From Sophora flavescens (Eukaryota > Streptophyta > Magnoliopsida > Fabales > Fabaceae), in the NCBI GenBank assembly GCA_030762895.1, contig CM061066.1:12705751-12769750 (forward strand): a stretch of 64,000 nucleotides of DNA, in the 5' to 3' direction. The notes under the pieces were generated by a model, which did no database searches, was not told where the DNA came from, and worked only from the letters and a program-made list of their open reading frames with translations. Positions 33,430-44,700 of this stretch are shown here, in pieces; the first letter of the stretch is position 1, and every line of letters begins with the position of its first letter. A program made the translations under genes and the position numbers.

Positions 33430-33884
33430 CTGAAACCATTTGAACCAAAGGTAAATTAAGACTGTTGAAGTTACTAATGGTATTAAAGAAAAATTTAGAA
33501 TACCAACTAATGGGAGCACAAACCTCATGGAAATACTGGATTCAGAGTAAATGGAATTTATCTTGTTTTCATTACTTGATTTATTTATAACATAAACCAG
33601 GTTCTAATTAACATATGTAGTTTCCTCAACAATTAGATCTATCAGCTTGTGGTATGTACCCTAATCTGATATCAAAGTCTTAGTACTAAGTGCAAACTTC
33701 AAAATCCTCAATGATCTCGAGGAAATAACACACGAGAAAAAGCTACAAAAAACCTTAAGTCATGTGCAACAAAAGAGTTCAGCATGCAATAGTTGTTGCT
33801 ATTATCCAACAGCACTTAACAATCCCAACATAACTGGATACTTGAGATAATGAATAATTAACATTAATAAAATCTACATTTTAT

Positions 33885-34900
33885 CTACACGAGACATTTA
33901 TCTTCATTAACAGATGCCTTCATTAACTCAATAAAAATCTTCTGCATATATAGTGAACGATTCCAACAGATAGAGTTACCTTTGAAATGGATAGTTACTT
34001 CATTTCGTGGATCTGGAGTTTCACAAAGATTTGAGAAGCTTTCAAATGTAAGCTCACCTAGGAACAAGACAAAACTTCAGTTTTATAAGATACACTTGGA
34101 GGACCCCCAATAAATCAGTATGGGATTCAAAATCAACAACCCTAATTGCCTCCTCATACATAATGCCAAATCACAGTGCAGCTGATACAACACCACTAAC
34201 TGAGACAATAGTGATTTTTTTTTTACTTTAATAAAGTAATGAGCATTTATTTTATATCACAAAAATTCTATCCACTTATTTAGCCAATAGTTCTTGATTA
34301 TCAAATTATATACAAAATAATCACCCTAAAAAAAATTATTGTAATTTCTGAGACGACAACTAGGGTTTCATGCGGGATCATATAGCAGAAGAAGGAGAAC
34401 CCGGAAAAACGAAACATAGTTCGTTGCATCGAAATTTAGAGGAAGCATGTAAAGCAAATACCTTGAAGGAGCAGAAGTAAGTGTCTGAGTTGAGCAAGGT
34501 CGTATATTTGTTTGCTACTTCTTCATCTTCAATTTGGAAACTTGCGTACCCTAATCGATGGTGATGAGAAAATCTTAGTAATGTCATAATAAGCATCCTT
34601 TCCAACAAGGGAGAAAAAAGAGAAACAAGGGGACTTACCAATCAGCGAAGAGGAAAATGCGATGGAAGAGGGAAGGGCTTGAACGGGCGGTGACGGCTGC
34701 AGGATGGTCAACAACAGCAGCGGCGGCGAGCAAAGAAGGTGAGGGAAGAAAAAAAAGATGGCAACGAGGAGCTATAGTAGAATGAAGAGAGCAAGAAAAA
34801 GAGGGAAGAAAACCAGTCCCGCGCGCGTTTAATTTGCTCTTCTGAAGAAAAGGGATACCTAAGATAGCGTTTCCTAAAGGAAACGCTATCTTAGGTATCA
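33885..34900 (-). pseudogene. Exon-like pieces of an unidentified captured gene in CACTA-3
   Basis: A candidate first exon (34641-34901) encodes MIPKIAFPLGNAILGIP with a basic, serine-rich, transit-peptide-like remainder, and ends at a GTAAGT donor. Around 34450-34590 another open piece contains LGYASFQIEDEEVANKYTTL and ends CAAG/GTATTTG. A third (about 33977-34060) reads ELTFESFSNLCETPDP and RNEVTIHFK between a CCTAG acceptor and a GTAACT donor. I do not recognise these proteins. They could belong with the RidA exon or to a different donor gene. Confidence 0.4.
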
Positions 34901-35109
34901 CCTAAGATAGCGTTTCCGTGTGGAACCGCTATCTTTTCCTAAGTGGCACTTTTAATAGCGGTTCCACACGGAAACGCTATCTTAGGTGATACCTAAGATA
35001 GCGTTTTCTAAAGGAAACACTATTAAAAGTCACCCCATCACTTTTAATAGAATTTCCACATGGAAATTCTATAAAAGGTGCGTTATTAAAAGTCTAATAT
35101 GTTGTAGTG
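34855..35109. repeat. CACTA-3 right subterminal repeats
   Basis: Alternating ACCTAAGATAGCGTTTCC and GGAAACGCTATCTTAGGT units end at the right terminal inverted repeat. They mirror the left array. Confidence 0.85.
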
Positions 35110-36007
35110 AGAGAAATTGAGAGAAAAGTGATGAAGATGAAGATTTTGAGTAGTTTCAGTAATTTGGATATATGTCCCAAACTACTTATCCGTTTTTGTT
35201 GATATTTAGCTTGTTGGAAAGAAGAGAGAAATAGGAACAACTTTCATGTTGAAAGTTTTCCGAGATTCATAACAGAAAAGGGTCATAATTTCTGTGTAAT
35301 TTCGGTGAGTATGAACATTTGTGGGTGTTCTTAGAGTTCTTAAGAGAAAAGGCTTTATGTTTGAAGAAGATGACTTGAAAATGAATCAAATTTGCCTAAG
35401 TGTGGTGCTAAAGAGGGGGATCCGTGGGTTTTAGGGTATTTTGGTACATAATTACAATGGCAAAGCTTGTAATTTTCAAGTGAAACTAGGGGTAAAATAG
35501 TCTTTTCCCTACAAAAATATCTAAGTGTCATAAATGCGCCATTATGTCCATTATGACTCGGATAGGATCGTCATAACTGCTCATCACATCGGTCACATCA
35601 GTCATCTCAGCACCATTGCTGACTCCATGATTCATCTGACTCAGGTTTTCCTAGAGATATCTCGACGTTTTCGCCCGCAGCAAATATAATATTATATTTT
35701 TATGCTAAATTTGTCAAAACTTCCAATATCATAGCAAATACGATAAAAACATTATTCATCTCGTTCACGAATTAAAATTAGGTTTTCTGAGCAGTAAACT
35801 TTTACTATCAGTGAAAACGCAGAAAACGGTAGACCGGTTTCCATCTAAATTTCCAACCAAAAAATTTCCCGTAACCTTATGAAAATAAGTATAACATGAA
35901 AATGACCTTGGTTTATCCAAAATCATTTTCTAAGTCTCGGATAAAAATAAAAACGTATTTGTATAATTTTACGATATTAGAAAACAACGAAAAGTCGAGG
36001 TGTTACA

Positions 36008-36600
36008 AACTACCCCTCTTAAAAAAAATTTCGTCCTCGAAATTTCGTGACACAAAGCTAGACAGGATTGAAAGATCCCGTATCCTTACTTTCACATGAA
36101 AGTATATATAGATGAATTTTATCGATCTGAAAAGAATATAAAAATATCACATGCATGACAGATTCTCTAATAGGTTCATGGATGTAAAAATGCATGATCG
36201 GTACACATTTATAAACTTGAATCTAATAAAGCTCCTTCTTTCACAAGAATTTTATTAACAACGATTTAAAAGAACAACAGTCCGATAAGAATTCATGCGG
36301 GATCACTTCCACCAATAGTAAAAGTGACTAGATTAAGTCTCATCGAGAAACTCTTTTTATCAAGAAAGTGTCTATCCTGAACAGCAACATGACAGTTCAA
36401 GCAAATAGAATTGACAGCAACTGGCTTAGCATAAGGGGTTGAAACAATTAGAACATACGATAATGAAGAAACAAACAATTTCAACAGTTTCAAACATTCC
36501 ATTAAAATAAATGAATGCGTCGCACCTGCATCATAAACTACAGTTAGGAGATTACCATCTATGTCACAATCACCCTGTAGGAATTCATAGAAATTCAAAC
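36008..36600 (-). pseudogene. gag-protease scrap 1 of element B
   Basis: The minus strand reads FLQGDCDIDGNLLTVVYDAG, then ATHSFILMECLKLLKLFVSS and LSYVLIVSTPYAKPV. The D-A-G-ATHSF motif is an aspartic-protease active site in which the usual serine or threonine after D is alanine. The polypurine-like AAGAGGGGTAGT lies next to B1. The scrap is cut at about 36600, where LTR sequence begins. Protease would process gag-pol; no RT follows. Confidence 0.75.
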
Positions 36601-36705
36601 TCTTGGATCTATACTATAGGCATGAATACAAGATCATAGAAATTGGTTTCACATTTTTAGGATTTTTCTATGATTTTCTATGGATTTACAAACTTCTAGA
36701 TCTAA

Positions 36706-39700
36706 CCACAACCACAACCACAACCAAGCCTTATCACACTAGGTGGGGTCGGCTACATGGATCATACGACGCCATAATGTTCTATCATGAATCATGTTAA
36801 CAGTTAAATCATTGGCCTCCAAATCTTTCCTAATAGTTTCTCCAATAGTTTTTCTTGGCCTACCTCTACCTCTAGCTATTGGATTGCCCTCCACTTGATC
36901 CACTCTCCTTACTACAGAATCTAAAGGTCTCCTCCATACATGCCCAAACCACCTAAGTCGAGATTCAACCATCTTTTCTACAATAGGTGCTACCCCAACT
37001 CTCTCTCTAATGCTATCATTTCTAATCCTATCACGTCTAGTTTTTCCGCTCATCCAGCACAACATTCTCATCTCTGCTACATTGATTTTACTCTCGTGTT
37101 GATTTTTTACCGCCCAACACTCCGTCCCATACAACATCGCCGGTCTAATAGTTGTACGGTAAAATTTTCCCTTTAGCTTAAGAGGTACCTTTTTATCACA
37201 CAAAAAACCCGAAGCCTTCCTCCATTTCGACCACCCTGATTGAATCCGATGGTTTACATCTCCCTCAATTTCTCCGTCATTTTGTATAATAGACCCAAGA
37301 TATTTAAACCGTGTGACTTGTGGTATGTTGTGGTCTCCAACTTTCACCTCTAAGCTAGAGGTGTTTCGCCTTTTGCTAAACTTACATTCCATATACTCCG
37401 TCTTGCTTCTACTCAAGCGGAAGCCATGTGCTTCTAAAGCTTGTCTCCAAGTCTCCAACCTTCCATTTATATCATCTCTCGACTCTCCAACTAGGACTAT
37501 ATCGTCTGCGAAAAGCATGCATCGCGGTGCTGGCTCTTGAATGTGCTCCGTAAGTACATCCAAGACCAAGGTAAAAAGATAGGGGCTTAAAGCTGACCCC
37601 TGGTGCAGACCTATGGTTATTGGGAAATCTTCTGTGGCTCCACCCTGCATTCTCACACTAGTCGTGGCCCCCTCGTACATATCCTTGATAGCTCGAATAT
37701 AGGCAATCCGAACACCTTTCTTTTCTAGGGCTTTCCACAAAACCTCTCTTGGCACCTTATCATACGCTTTCTCCAAATCAATGAAGGCCATGTGTAAATC
37801 TTTTTGATCCCTTCGATATTGTTCCATCACTCGTCGTAGCAAGTAAATTGCTTCCATGGTCGACCTCCCGGGCATAAAACCAAATTGGTTGTCGGTGATT
37901 TTGGTTTCTTTTCTTAGTCTTCGTTCAAGCACCCTTTCCCATAGCTTCATAGTATGACTCATAAGCTTAATCCCCCTATAATTTGCGCAATTTTGAATAT
38001 CTCCCTTGTTCTTGTAAATCGGAACTAAACTGCTTCTCCTCCATTCGTCCGCAATTTTCTTTGACCTCATAATCTCGTTAAAAAACTTTGTGAGCCAACT
38101 AATGCCTATATTTCCTAGACTCTTCCATACCTCCACAGGTATATTGTCCGGTCCAACTGCCTTGCCATTATCCATCCTTCTCAGAGCTTCTTTTACCTCA
38201 TGCTCTTGGACTCTACGATAAAAAGTGTAATTTTGGTCCTCCTCTCTGATATCAAGCACCTGTGAGCATGATAAAACTTCAAATCCTTCATTAAATAACT
38301 TGTGGAAATAATTCTTCCATCTATCTTTAATATCTTGTTCCTTAACCAAAACTTTACCTTCTTCATCCTTAATACACTTCACTTGGTCTAAGGATTGGTA
38401 CAACCCGTCAAAAGCTTTAGTTCTAGCTTCGCTCACTGCCTTCTTGGTCTCTTTTTTGGCCACCTTATAATTTTCCCAATTTTCAGCATTTCTACATAAA
38501 GACCAAGCTTTAAAACATTCCCTTTTAACCCGAACCTTAGCTTGCACACTTTCATCCCACCACCAGGATTCTTTACCCTTAGGTCCGAATCCTCTTGATT
38601 CACCAAGCGTCTCTATAGCTACCTTCCTAATCCCCTTGGCCATCTTGTCCCACATATCATTTGCACTTCCTTTTGCCTCCCAAAACCCTCCCTCCAAAAC
38701 CTTGTGTTGGAAGATCCTTTGTTTTTCACCCTTCAGTTGCCACCACTTGATCCTTGAAACCTTTTCGTGGCCTCTTCTCTTCACACTCCTTTTAACTCTT
38801 ACATCCATGACCAAGACTCTATGTTGGGTAGTCAAGCTCTCTCCAGGTATGACTTTACAGTCCAAGCAAATCTTTCTATCCGATCTCCTAATAAGAAAGA
38901 AATCTATTTGAGAGCTTGTCACCCCACTTTTGTACGTGATAAGATGCTCCTCACATTTCCTAAAACACGTATTGGCTATAGTAAGATCGAAGGTAGATGA
39001 AAAGTCCAAAATAGACTTGCCCTCGCCATTTACCTCCCCTAGGCCATATCCCCCATGAAAACCGTCGTAACCTCTAGGTGCCCTCCCTACATGCCCATTT
39101 AGATCACCTCCTAAGAAAATCTTTTCACCTAGCGGTATTTCCTGAATTAGGCCTTCTAAATCCTCCCAAAATTTTACCTTGAAGTGTTCTTCTAACCCTA
39201 CCTGAGGTGCATAAGCACTAATCACATTAAAGGTGTCTTGTTCCACTACAAATTTTAGGGCAATGATCCTATCTCCAACCCTTTTTACATCCATAATATG
39301 ATTCTTCCAATATTTATCCACAATTATGCCCACCCCATTTCTCGATTTTACTTTGCCAGTGTACCAAAGCTTAAAACCCGAAGAGTCTAATTCCTTTGCC
39401 TTTTCTCCCACCCACTTAGTTTCTTGTAGGCACATGAAATTGATCCTCCTCCTAATCATAGTGTCAACTATTTCCATTGATTTACCTGTAAGTGTGCCTA
39501 TATTCCAAGTTCCAAAGCGAATCCTACTCTCGTGAGCTAGCTTCTTTACCCACACTCGTTCACAAAAATGTGGGAACCCTTGCTTATTTTTCACTACATC
39601 CAGGCGGCGATGCAGCGGCCCTTGCTCTTTTGACACTGTACTCGAGCTATACAGCGCGTTGCTTCTGGGCAACGACCTAGCATTAGCATTATTACGTCGT

Positions 39701-39830
39701 TGATCCATGTCATAGAGATTCGACTAAGTTTTACGTTGGCTGTCGATGGCCTAACACAACCCTCTCCTTTTATCCGGGCTTGGGACCGGCTATGTTTAGC
39801 TTTGTCACAAAGCACAACATAGGCAGGATT
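36706..39830 (-). mobile_element. Full-length RTE-type LINE with 16-bp target duplication
   Basis: AAACTTCTAGATCTAA occurs at 36690-36705 and again at 39831-39846, an exact 16-bp target-site duplication. On the minus strand the element ends in repeated TTGTGG units instead of poly-A, a common trait of RTE LINEs. One ORF fills nearly all of the 3.1 kb. A perfect duplication and intact ORF indicate a recent insertion. The 5'-truncated relative at 22901-24103 belongs to the same family. Confidence 0.95.
36739..39708 (-). CDS. RTE LINE endonuclease-reverse transcriptase, 989 codons, intact
   Basis: The N-terminal third is an apurinic-type endonuclease that nicks the target: RIRFGTWNIGTLTGKS (near residue 65), MCLQETKWVGEKAKE, FLGGDLNGHVGRAPRG, SQIDFFLIRRSDR and TTQHRVLVMDVRVK. 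These supply the N, E, D-N, D and H positions of the family. The reverse transcriptase follows: ANYRGIKLMSHTMKLWERV, NQFGFMPGRSTMEAIYL, DLEKAYDKVPREVLW, GLHQGSALSPYLFTLVLDVL and catalytic FADD in MLFADDIVLVGES (near residue 733). The C-terminus has RLRWFGHVWRRP and ends MIHVADPT. There is no stop or frameshift. Length and single-ORF layout are typical of the RTE clade. The ATG used gives MDQRRNNANARSLPR; translation could start later, before the endonuclease. Frames on the opposite strand are shadows. Confidence 0.95.
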   Translation of the reverse strand: MDQRRNNANARSLPRSNALYSSSTVSKEQGPLHRRLDVVKNKQGFPHFCERVWVKKLAHESRIRFGTWNIGTLTGKSMEIVDTMIRRRINFMCLQETKWVGEKAKELDSSGFKLWYTGKVKSRNGVGIIVDKYWKNHIMDVKRVGDRIIALKFVVEQDTFNVISAYAPQVGLEEHFKVKFWEDLEGLIQEIPLGEKIFLGGDLNGHVGRAPRGYDGFHGGYGLGEVNGEGKSILDFSSTFDLTIANTCFRKCEEHLITYKSGVTSSQIDFFLIRRSDRKICLDCKVIPGESLTTQHRVLVMDVRVKRSVKRRGHEKVSRIKWWQLKGEKQRIFQHKVLEGGFWEAKGSANDMWDKMAKGIRKVAIETLGESRGFGPKGKESWWWDESVQAKVRVKRECFKAWSLCRNAENWENYKVAKKETKKAVSEARTKAFDGLYQSLDQVKCIKDEEGKVLVKEQDIKDRWKNYFHKLFNEGFEVLSCSQVLDIREEDQNYTFYRRVQEHEVKEALRRMDNGKAVGPDNIPVEVWKSLGNIGISWLTKFFNEIMRSKKIADEWRRSSLVPIYKNKGDIQNCANYRGIKLMSHTMKLWERVLERRLRKETKITDNQFGFMPGRSTMEAIYLLRRVMEQYRRDQKDLHMAFIDLEKAYDKVPREVLWKALEKKGVRIAYIRAIKDMYEGATTSVRMQGGATEDFPITIGLHQGSALSPYLFTLVLDVLTEHIQEPAPRCMLFADDIVLVGESRDDINGRLETWRQALEAHGFRLSRSKTEYMECKFSKRRNTSSLEVKVGDHNIPQVTRFKYLGSIIQNDGEIEGDVNHRIQSGWSKWRKASGFLCDKKVPLKLKGKFYRTTIRPAMLYGTECWAVKNQHESKINVAEMRMLCWMSGKTRRDRIRNDSIRERVGVAPIVEKMVESRLRWFGHVWRRPLDSVVRRVDQVEGNPIARGRGRPRKTIGETIRKDLEANDLTVNMIHDRTLWRRMIHVADPT

Positions 39831-40757
39831 AAACTTCTAGATCTAAGAATTGAAAAAATTGAATAAGGCATTGAATCATGAAAATATATGAAGAACATAT
39901 AGTTAAATGATGATGAGGATCATGGATTACCTCTTGGAATTGAAAAATGTGCAAGGAATTACCAAGTTGCTTCACAAAGTAAGCTTAAGGAACTTAAGAG
40001 TTTTTGGAAAAATTGGAGGAAAGCTTCATGATGAAGGTGACCATGGCCTTAAATATAAGTGAGAATGGGCTCATTTGGAGGGGTTTGGTCGTGCCAACTA
40101 GGGGCAAAAGGGTCCAAAGCTTAATTTTTGAGGGACAAAATGGAAATCTTACATAATGGCATTTTGGTGATAAAATAACAACCTAGGGACATTATAGTAA
40201 TTTCACCTCAAAAGCAATCGTGACACTTGTGAGTCACCTATATGAATCACCCTTATGAGTCACCACTTGTCTTCATTCATTGAATGTCGGCTTTTGTCTC
40301 TGTACGTCCGTTCTCGACTTTGTCGATTACCCGATTAGGGTTTCTGTCTGATTTTCGATCGAAAATACTCAAAATAGCCAAACTCGCTGGAAACATGATT
40401 TAAACATAAACCATTTCGTTCACGAGTCAAAATTAGGTTTTCTGATCATTAAAATCGTATTGATCAGAAATTTGGAAAGTAGAGTTCCTCACTGACAAAA
40501 TATAAAAAATCTACAAATTTTAATGTCGGGTCAAATTAGGGTTTTATGCCGATATAAAATTATACTGTCAATAAAAACGCAGACCGGTTTCTGTCTGAAT
40601 TTTAAACCCAAAATTTCACCGTATACTTATAAAAATAAGTATAATATGAATATGACTTTGGTTTTACCAAAATCGTTTTTCTAAGTCTCGGATAAAAATA
40701 TAAACATATTTATATAATTTTCGATATTAGAAAGTAGCGAAAAGTCGGGTTGTTACA

Positions 40758-41709
40758 GACTACCCTTCTTAAAAAAAATTCGTCCTCAAATTTCCTGACA
40801 CGAAGGTAGATAAGATCGAAAGATCGCGAGACCTTACTTTCACAAGAAGGTATATAAAAGAATTTCATCAACTTGAAAGGAATATAGGAATATCCAGTAA
40901 ATAAAAAGATTCTTTAATAGGTTCGTGGATGTAAAAATGCATGATCGGTACATGTTTACAAACATGAATCTAATAAGGTTCCTTCTTTCACGAGAACTCC
41001 CAAAAAAAATTAGGAACTCACAAAACGAATAGTTCCTAACCTTAAGAGGATTTATTCTTTGAATAAGGGATTCATAAATGACAATTTAAAAATAACAACA
41101 GTCTGACAAAAATCTAGACTGGATCACTTTCACCAAAAGTAAAAGTGACTAGATTAAGTCTCATCTAGAAACGTCTTTCATTAAGAAAGTATTTATCCTG
41201 AACAACAACAGGATAATTCAAGCAAATAGAATTGACAGTAACTGGCTTAGCAGTCATAGTTGAAACAATCAGAACATTCGATAATGAAGGAATAAGCAAT
41301 TTCAACAATTTCACACAATTCATCGAAATAAATGAATGCGTCACACCTGAATCATAAAGTACAATTAGGAGATTACCATATATGTCACAATCACCCTGTA
41401 GGGACCCAACAGAGTTTGAAGCTTTAGCGCCGCTCAAAGTATAAATTCTCCCCTTCGTCGCCTATTTGTTTGTCCTGATGTTGTTGACAGCAGATACACG
41501 TTTCGGTGCATTTCATTCCTTTGATATGTGTTCCACTTGATCAAATCCGTTTGGCCACCACCAGAAAATCAATCACTTACTTACTTATTAACACACATTA
41601 CTTCTAAGAAGTAATTCAAACAAGTCCTAATCAGAGAATACACATCATCAACACAACAGACCTATTTCCCAACATTCCTGAAAGACTCGACCAGCTCTGA
41701 TACCACTAA
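40758..41709 (-). pseudogene. gag-protease scrap 2 of element B and leader
   Basis: On the minus strand 41165-41437 reads LQGDCDIYGNLLIVLYDSG, then VTHSFISMNCVKLLKLL and LTMTAKPV-like sequence. DSGVTHSF is the aspartic-protease active site. Upstream are remains of a zinc knuckle region (WSSGTHIK-like, with stops). The leader with the primer-binding site follows next to LTR B2. Nothing of reverse transcriptase, RNase H or integrase is present. Confidence 0.75.
41693..41705 (-). other. Primer-binding site beside LTR B2
   Basis: TGGTATCAGAGCT on the minus strand, four bases from the LTR end, is the same methionine tRNA site as in element A. Confidence 0.9.
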
Positions 41710-44700
41710 TGTGTCACCCTAACTTGGGTCATCACATGGTTACCCGTTAACTCATTTCGGAAAATAAAACTTCAATTCGCTGGTTGCTTTCGGAAAATTA
41801 ATTTATTAGAGAGCAGAAAACTCGGGTGTAAAAATTTTCTTCCGTGAATAACTCTAGAACACCTTAATACATACAATAAATAGTAAAGTCGTATTCTTAA
41901 AAAAAAAATCACCACAGCATACCATTTTTATTTTCAAAAGGTCTCAATTTTCAAAAAGAGAAACTTAAAACACGGATAATATTACAGCATCACAGTTACT
42001 GACCTTTTCAACATAAAACCCAAACGAAGACTCCTAAGCTGGTCGCTCTACAAGACATTATTGGAGAGACCCCCGTGGTCTTTCCCACAAATAGATATTT
42101 CTTTAAGCATCTACAATCTAAGTACGCAAGTGACTTAGAGAATTCCTCCGCTTCATTTTTACAAGTACCCCAAGATACAACGGCAATTACCAGAAGAACC
42201 TGATATATTTGTAAGGGTGAGACGCCAATATATGGACTTAACACAATAACCGCATGCGCGACACAAAAGAAAACATATATAAATATTCATTTCCGTAAAT
42301 AAACTAGTAATCTACCACTGGGTTTCATAATCGATCACAATATTTTGAAAAAAATCCATGAACACTTCAATATTTAGGCTCTAATTTAATACCTAATCTC
42401 CGGAGATCACAACTTCACGTAAATGAGCTGATAAAGCTCGATAGCCATGTATATTAAGCACTCCCTGGAATGGAATAATTTATTCACCAAAGCACCATAC
42501 ATACTTCGTAGCATGGAATACCTTATTTATCAAGGCACCGTACATAACTTCGTAGCATGGAATACCTTATTCACCAAGGCACCATACATAAAACGTGGGA
42601 ACGTTTGCCAATGAATGCATGTAAAACATTTTATTCTCGTCGTTTTCTTCGTGTATAATCTTTCCTTTGCCAAAGCTCAGAAGCTTACGACCAACGTAGT
42701 TTTCAATGTCTTAAAATCTTTTATTATCCACAAAGGACATGCAGTCCGAGTGCTTAGTCACGAAATCCTAGAACGATGCACCAGTCATAGGGTTGTGGTA
42801 ATAGAAAACATCTTAAATGTTTAAACAATATACATCACGTATACAGTAGACACCAAGCCTACAGGACCTCAAAGTCCAAAGGACCCCAAGTCCATAACAC
42901 AACAACGAACCTTAGTACCTCAACGTCTCGGTTACTATGTCCAACACAACATTTAACACAGTTGAGTTAAACTTGATTTCGGAAAATCGTTTTAAGTGGG
43001 AAATTCTTTAATAAAATCGTTGGTTACCAAATCTTGGTTTTCAGAAAAGAGAGTTACTTGAGGTTTAAACTTGCTTAAAATACGTACTGCAGTTTCAAAA
43101 CACTTGCCATCGACACTTTTCCAAATTGCCGTCAATTATCATTTTTAAAGCCATTTAGGCCAAAATCATGAATAAATTATTTTATATAATTAAGTTCATA
43201 AAATAACTTTTTAAAATATTACGGAATTTCTTACGTAAAAATTAGCAGTACAAAAATAATTTCACGGTTACGCCCTCACTGTGTCTTATAGTTTACTTTT
43301 ACACTGATAAATCATTAAAATAATAATTTTTAGGAAAATTCCTATTTCTTTCAAATAATTATTTAGACAAAATATACTCCAATATCTGTCAGTTAAACAT
43401 TGAACATTCTTCGTATATCTTCTTAAAGCTTTTACCTCGTTTAATTAATTGAGCAATGACCACTGTCAGGCTTCTCAAACAACATCCAAAAACATCATTA
43501 TAATCATTAACCTAGGCAGATCATGCATCACAACACTATAATATATTACTGCAGATAATTAATTAACAACAGATGATCAATTAAAAGTAGAAGATAAACA
43601 CAGATAAAATATCATAACTAACAACCCCAAATAAACATACAGACCACAAACAGATAGCACATAGCCATCGAAAAAATCCCTCAAGTAATCCCCCCTTACC
43701 TCTTGAAGTTACTAAATTCTTTCTCAGCGTGCTATCCGATCCGATTCCGGCTTTCCTCCGCGAAACCAAATAAACCAACAAGGTTTATCCTTCACAACAA
43801 ACATTACACAATTAATAAAAAATCAAACAATCAAAACACTGTAGATCCTAAGACTATGATTCGGCCTCCATAGGTTTTCTAGGTTGGAGATGTTAAAATT
43901 TTATACACTCTTGGATTGGTGATCCTTTAGTACTTGGAAGGCAAGATCTATGATCATAACACAAATATCAAAACCAAATCATCTAACTCATCATGAGTGT
44001 GATTTCGGCTAAGGTTAGCAAATCAAGTTAGGAATCTCAAATTTGAACATACTCTTAGATCCATGATCGTAGAGTAGTATAGAGTTAAGAAAAATTGTCA
44101 TAAGTTAAAGATTGAAACAAATCCATTCAATCCCTCTAAAGCTTTAATTCGGTCATAACTAGAAAACTTGGCTAGGGATCTCAAAATTTCACCATATTTT
44201 GGATCAATAATCAGTGAGTGTTAGGAAGATATAATCAAGTGTCAAAAAGCAAGAATTTTTTTTTTAAAAAAACATCTAACCTCTAGGCTAGGGTTTTCGG
44301 CCAACAACAAAAATTTAGGTTAGAGAGTTTAAAAATTCTCAAGCTTCTAGATATAGAAACAAGAAGTATTAAAGAGACAAGATCAAGTGTTATTTTACAA
44401 AAATTGAAACAAAACCCATATCCATCCTTATGGCATTGGTTCGGCCAACCATAGAAGAATAGGGAAGAAATTTTATTTTGCTTCAGGCTCTTAGATGATG
44501 GATATAGGCATCAAGATGAGTTAATAGAAATTGGTTTCAAGTCAAAAAGATTTTTCTACAATTTTTTATGAATATTTGAAGAAAGCATCATGAACTTTAA
44601 ATATGATGAAGAACATGATTATTCATGGCTAGATCTTACAAAATGAATGAAGAAGAGTTCATGATTGATTATGGAGAGAAAGATCCTAACTCTTGTTGAT

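Larger units (their letters stand above)
28043..35109 (-). mobile_element. CACTA-3: CACTA transposon with TNP2, ULP1-type protease and captured exons
   Basis: Ends are CACTACAACAGATTAGAC on the left and, reverse-complemented, CACTACAACATATTAGAC on the right. AGA at 28040-28042 and 35110-35112 is the 3-bp target duplication. The same LTR position in B3 (about 49555-49575) reads TTCTTGAGAGAAAAT, the uninterrupted site. Inside, reading on the minus strand, are captured exons (RidA and an unknown gene), the TNP2 transposase, a ULP1-type protease and a TFIIE-beta exon fragment. Subterminal repeats with GATAGCGTTT face AAACGCTATC at both ends. At 7.07 kb it has the size of an autonomous element, but its transposase is frameshifted. 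Confidence 0.92.
24885..36007 (-). repeat. LTR B1, interrupted by CACTA-3
   Basis: Starts TGTGACACCCTAACTTGGG and ends GGTGTTACA. Without CACTA-3 it is about 4.05 kb, comparable with B2 and B3. It differs from them by carrying five instead of three units of a 44-bp repeat near 25.7 kb. On the minus strand it is the 3'-most LTR of the composite. Open frames such as 25092-25346, 25875-26084 and 27842-28045 have no recognisable domain. Confidence 0.9.
36601..40757 (-). repeat. Truncated LTR in element B, interrupted by the full-length LINE
   Basis: The right end carries the family terminus (AAAAGTCGGGTTGTTACA) and preceding LTR landmarks such as CTAAGTCTCGGATAAAAATA. The left part begins mid-LTR with a segment like that around 44.5 kb in B2 (ATAGGCAT...ATAGAAATTGGTTTCA). 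The low-coordinate half, including the TGTGACACC end, is gone. About 1 kb of LTR remains around the LINE. The sequence is more diverged than B1-B3, which suggests an older or different subfamily. Confidence 0.7.

Noticed and set aside
39594..39815. A 73-codon minus-strand frame upstream of and overlapping the LINE ORF (MLCDKAKHSRSQARIKGEG), as a possible ORF1
   Set aside because: RTE LINEs usually have one ORF. The frame has no coiled coil, zinc knuckle or RNA-binding motif. It could be leader sequence; I would not call it a gene without conservation data.
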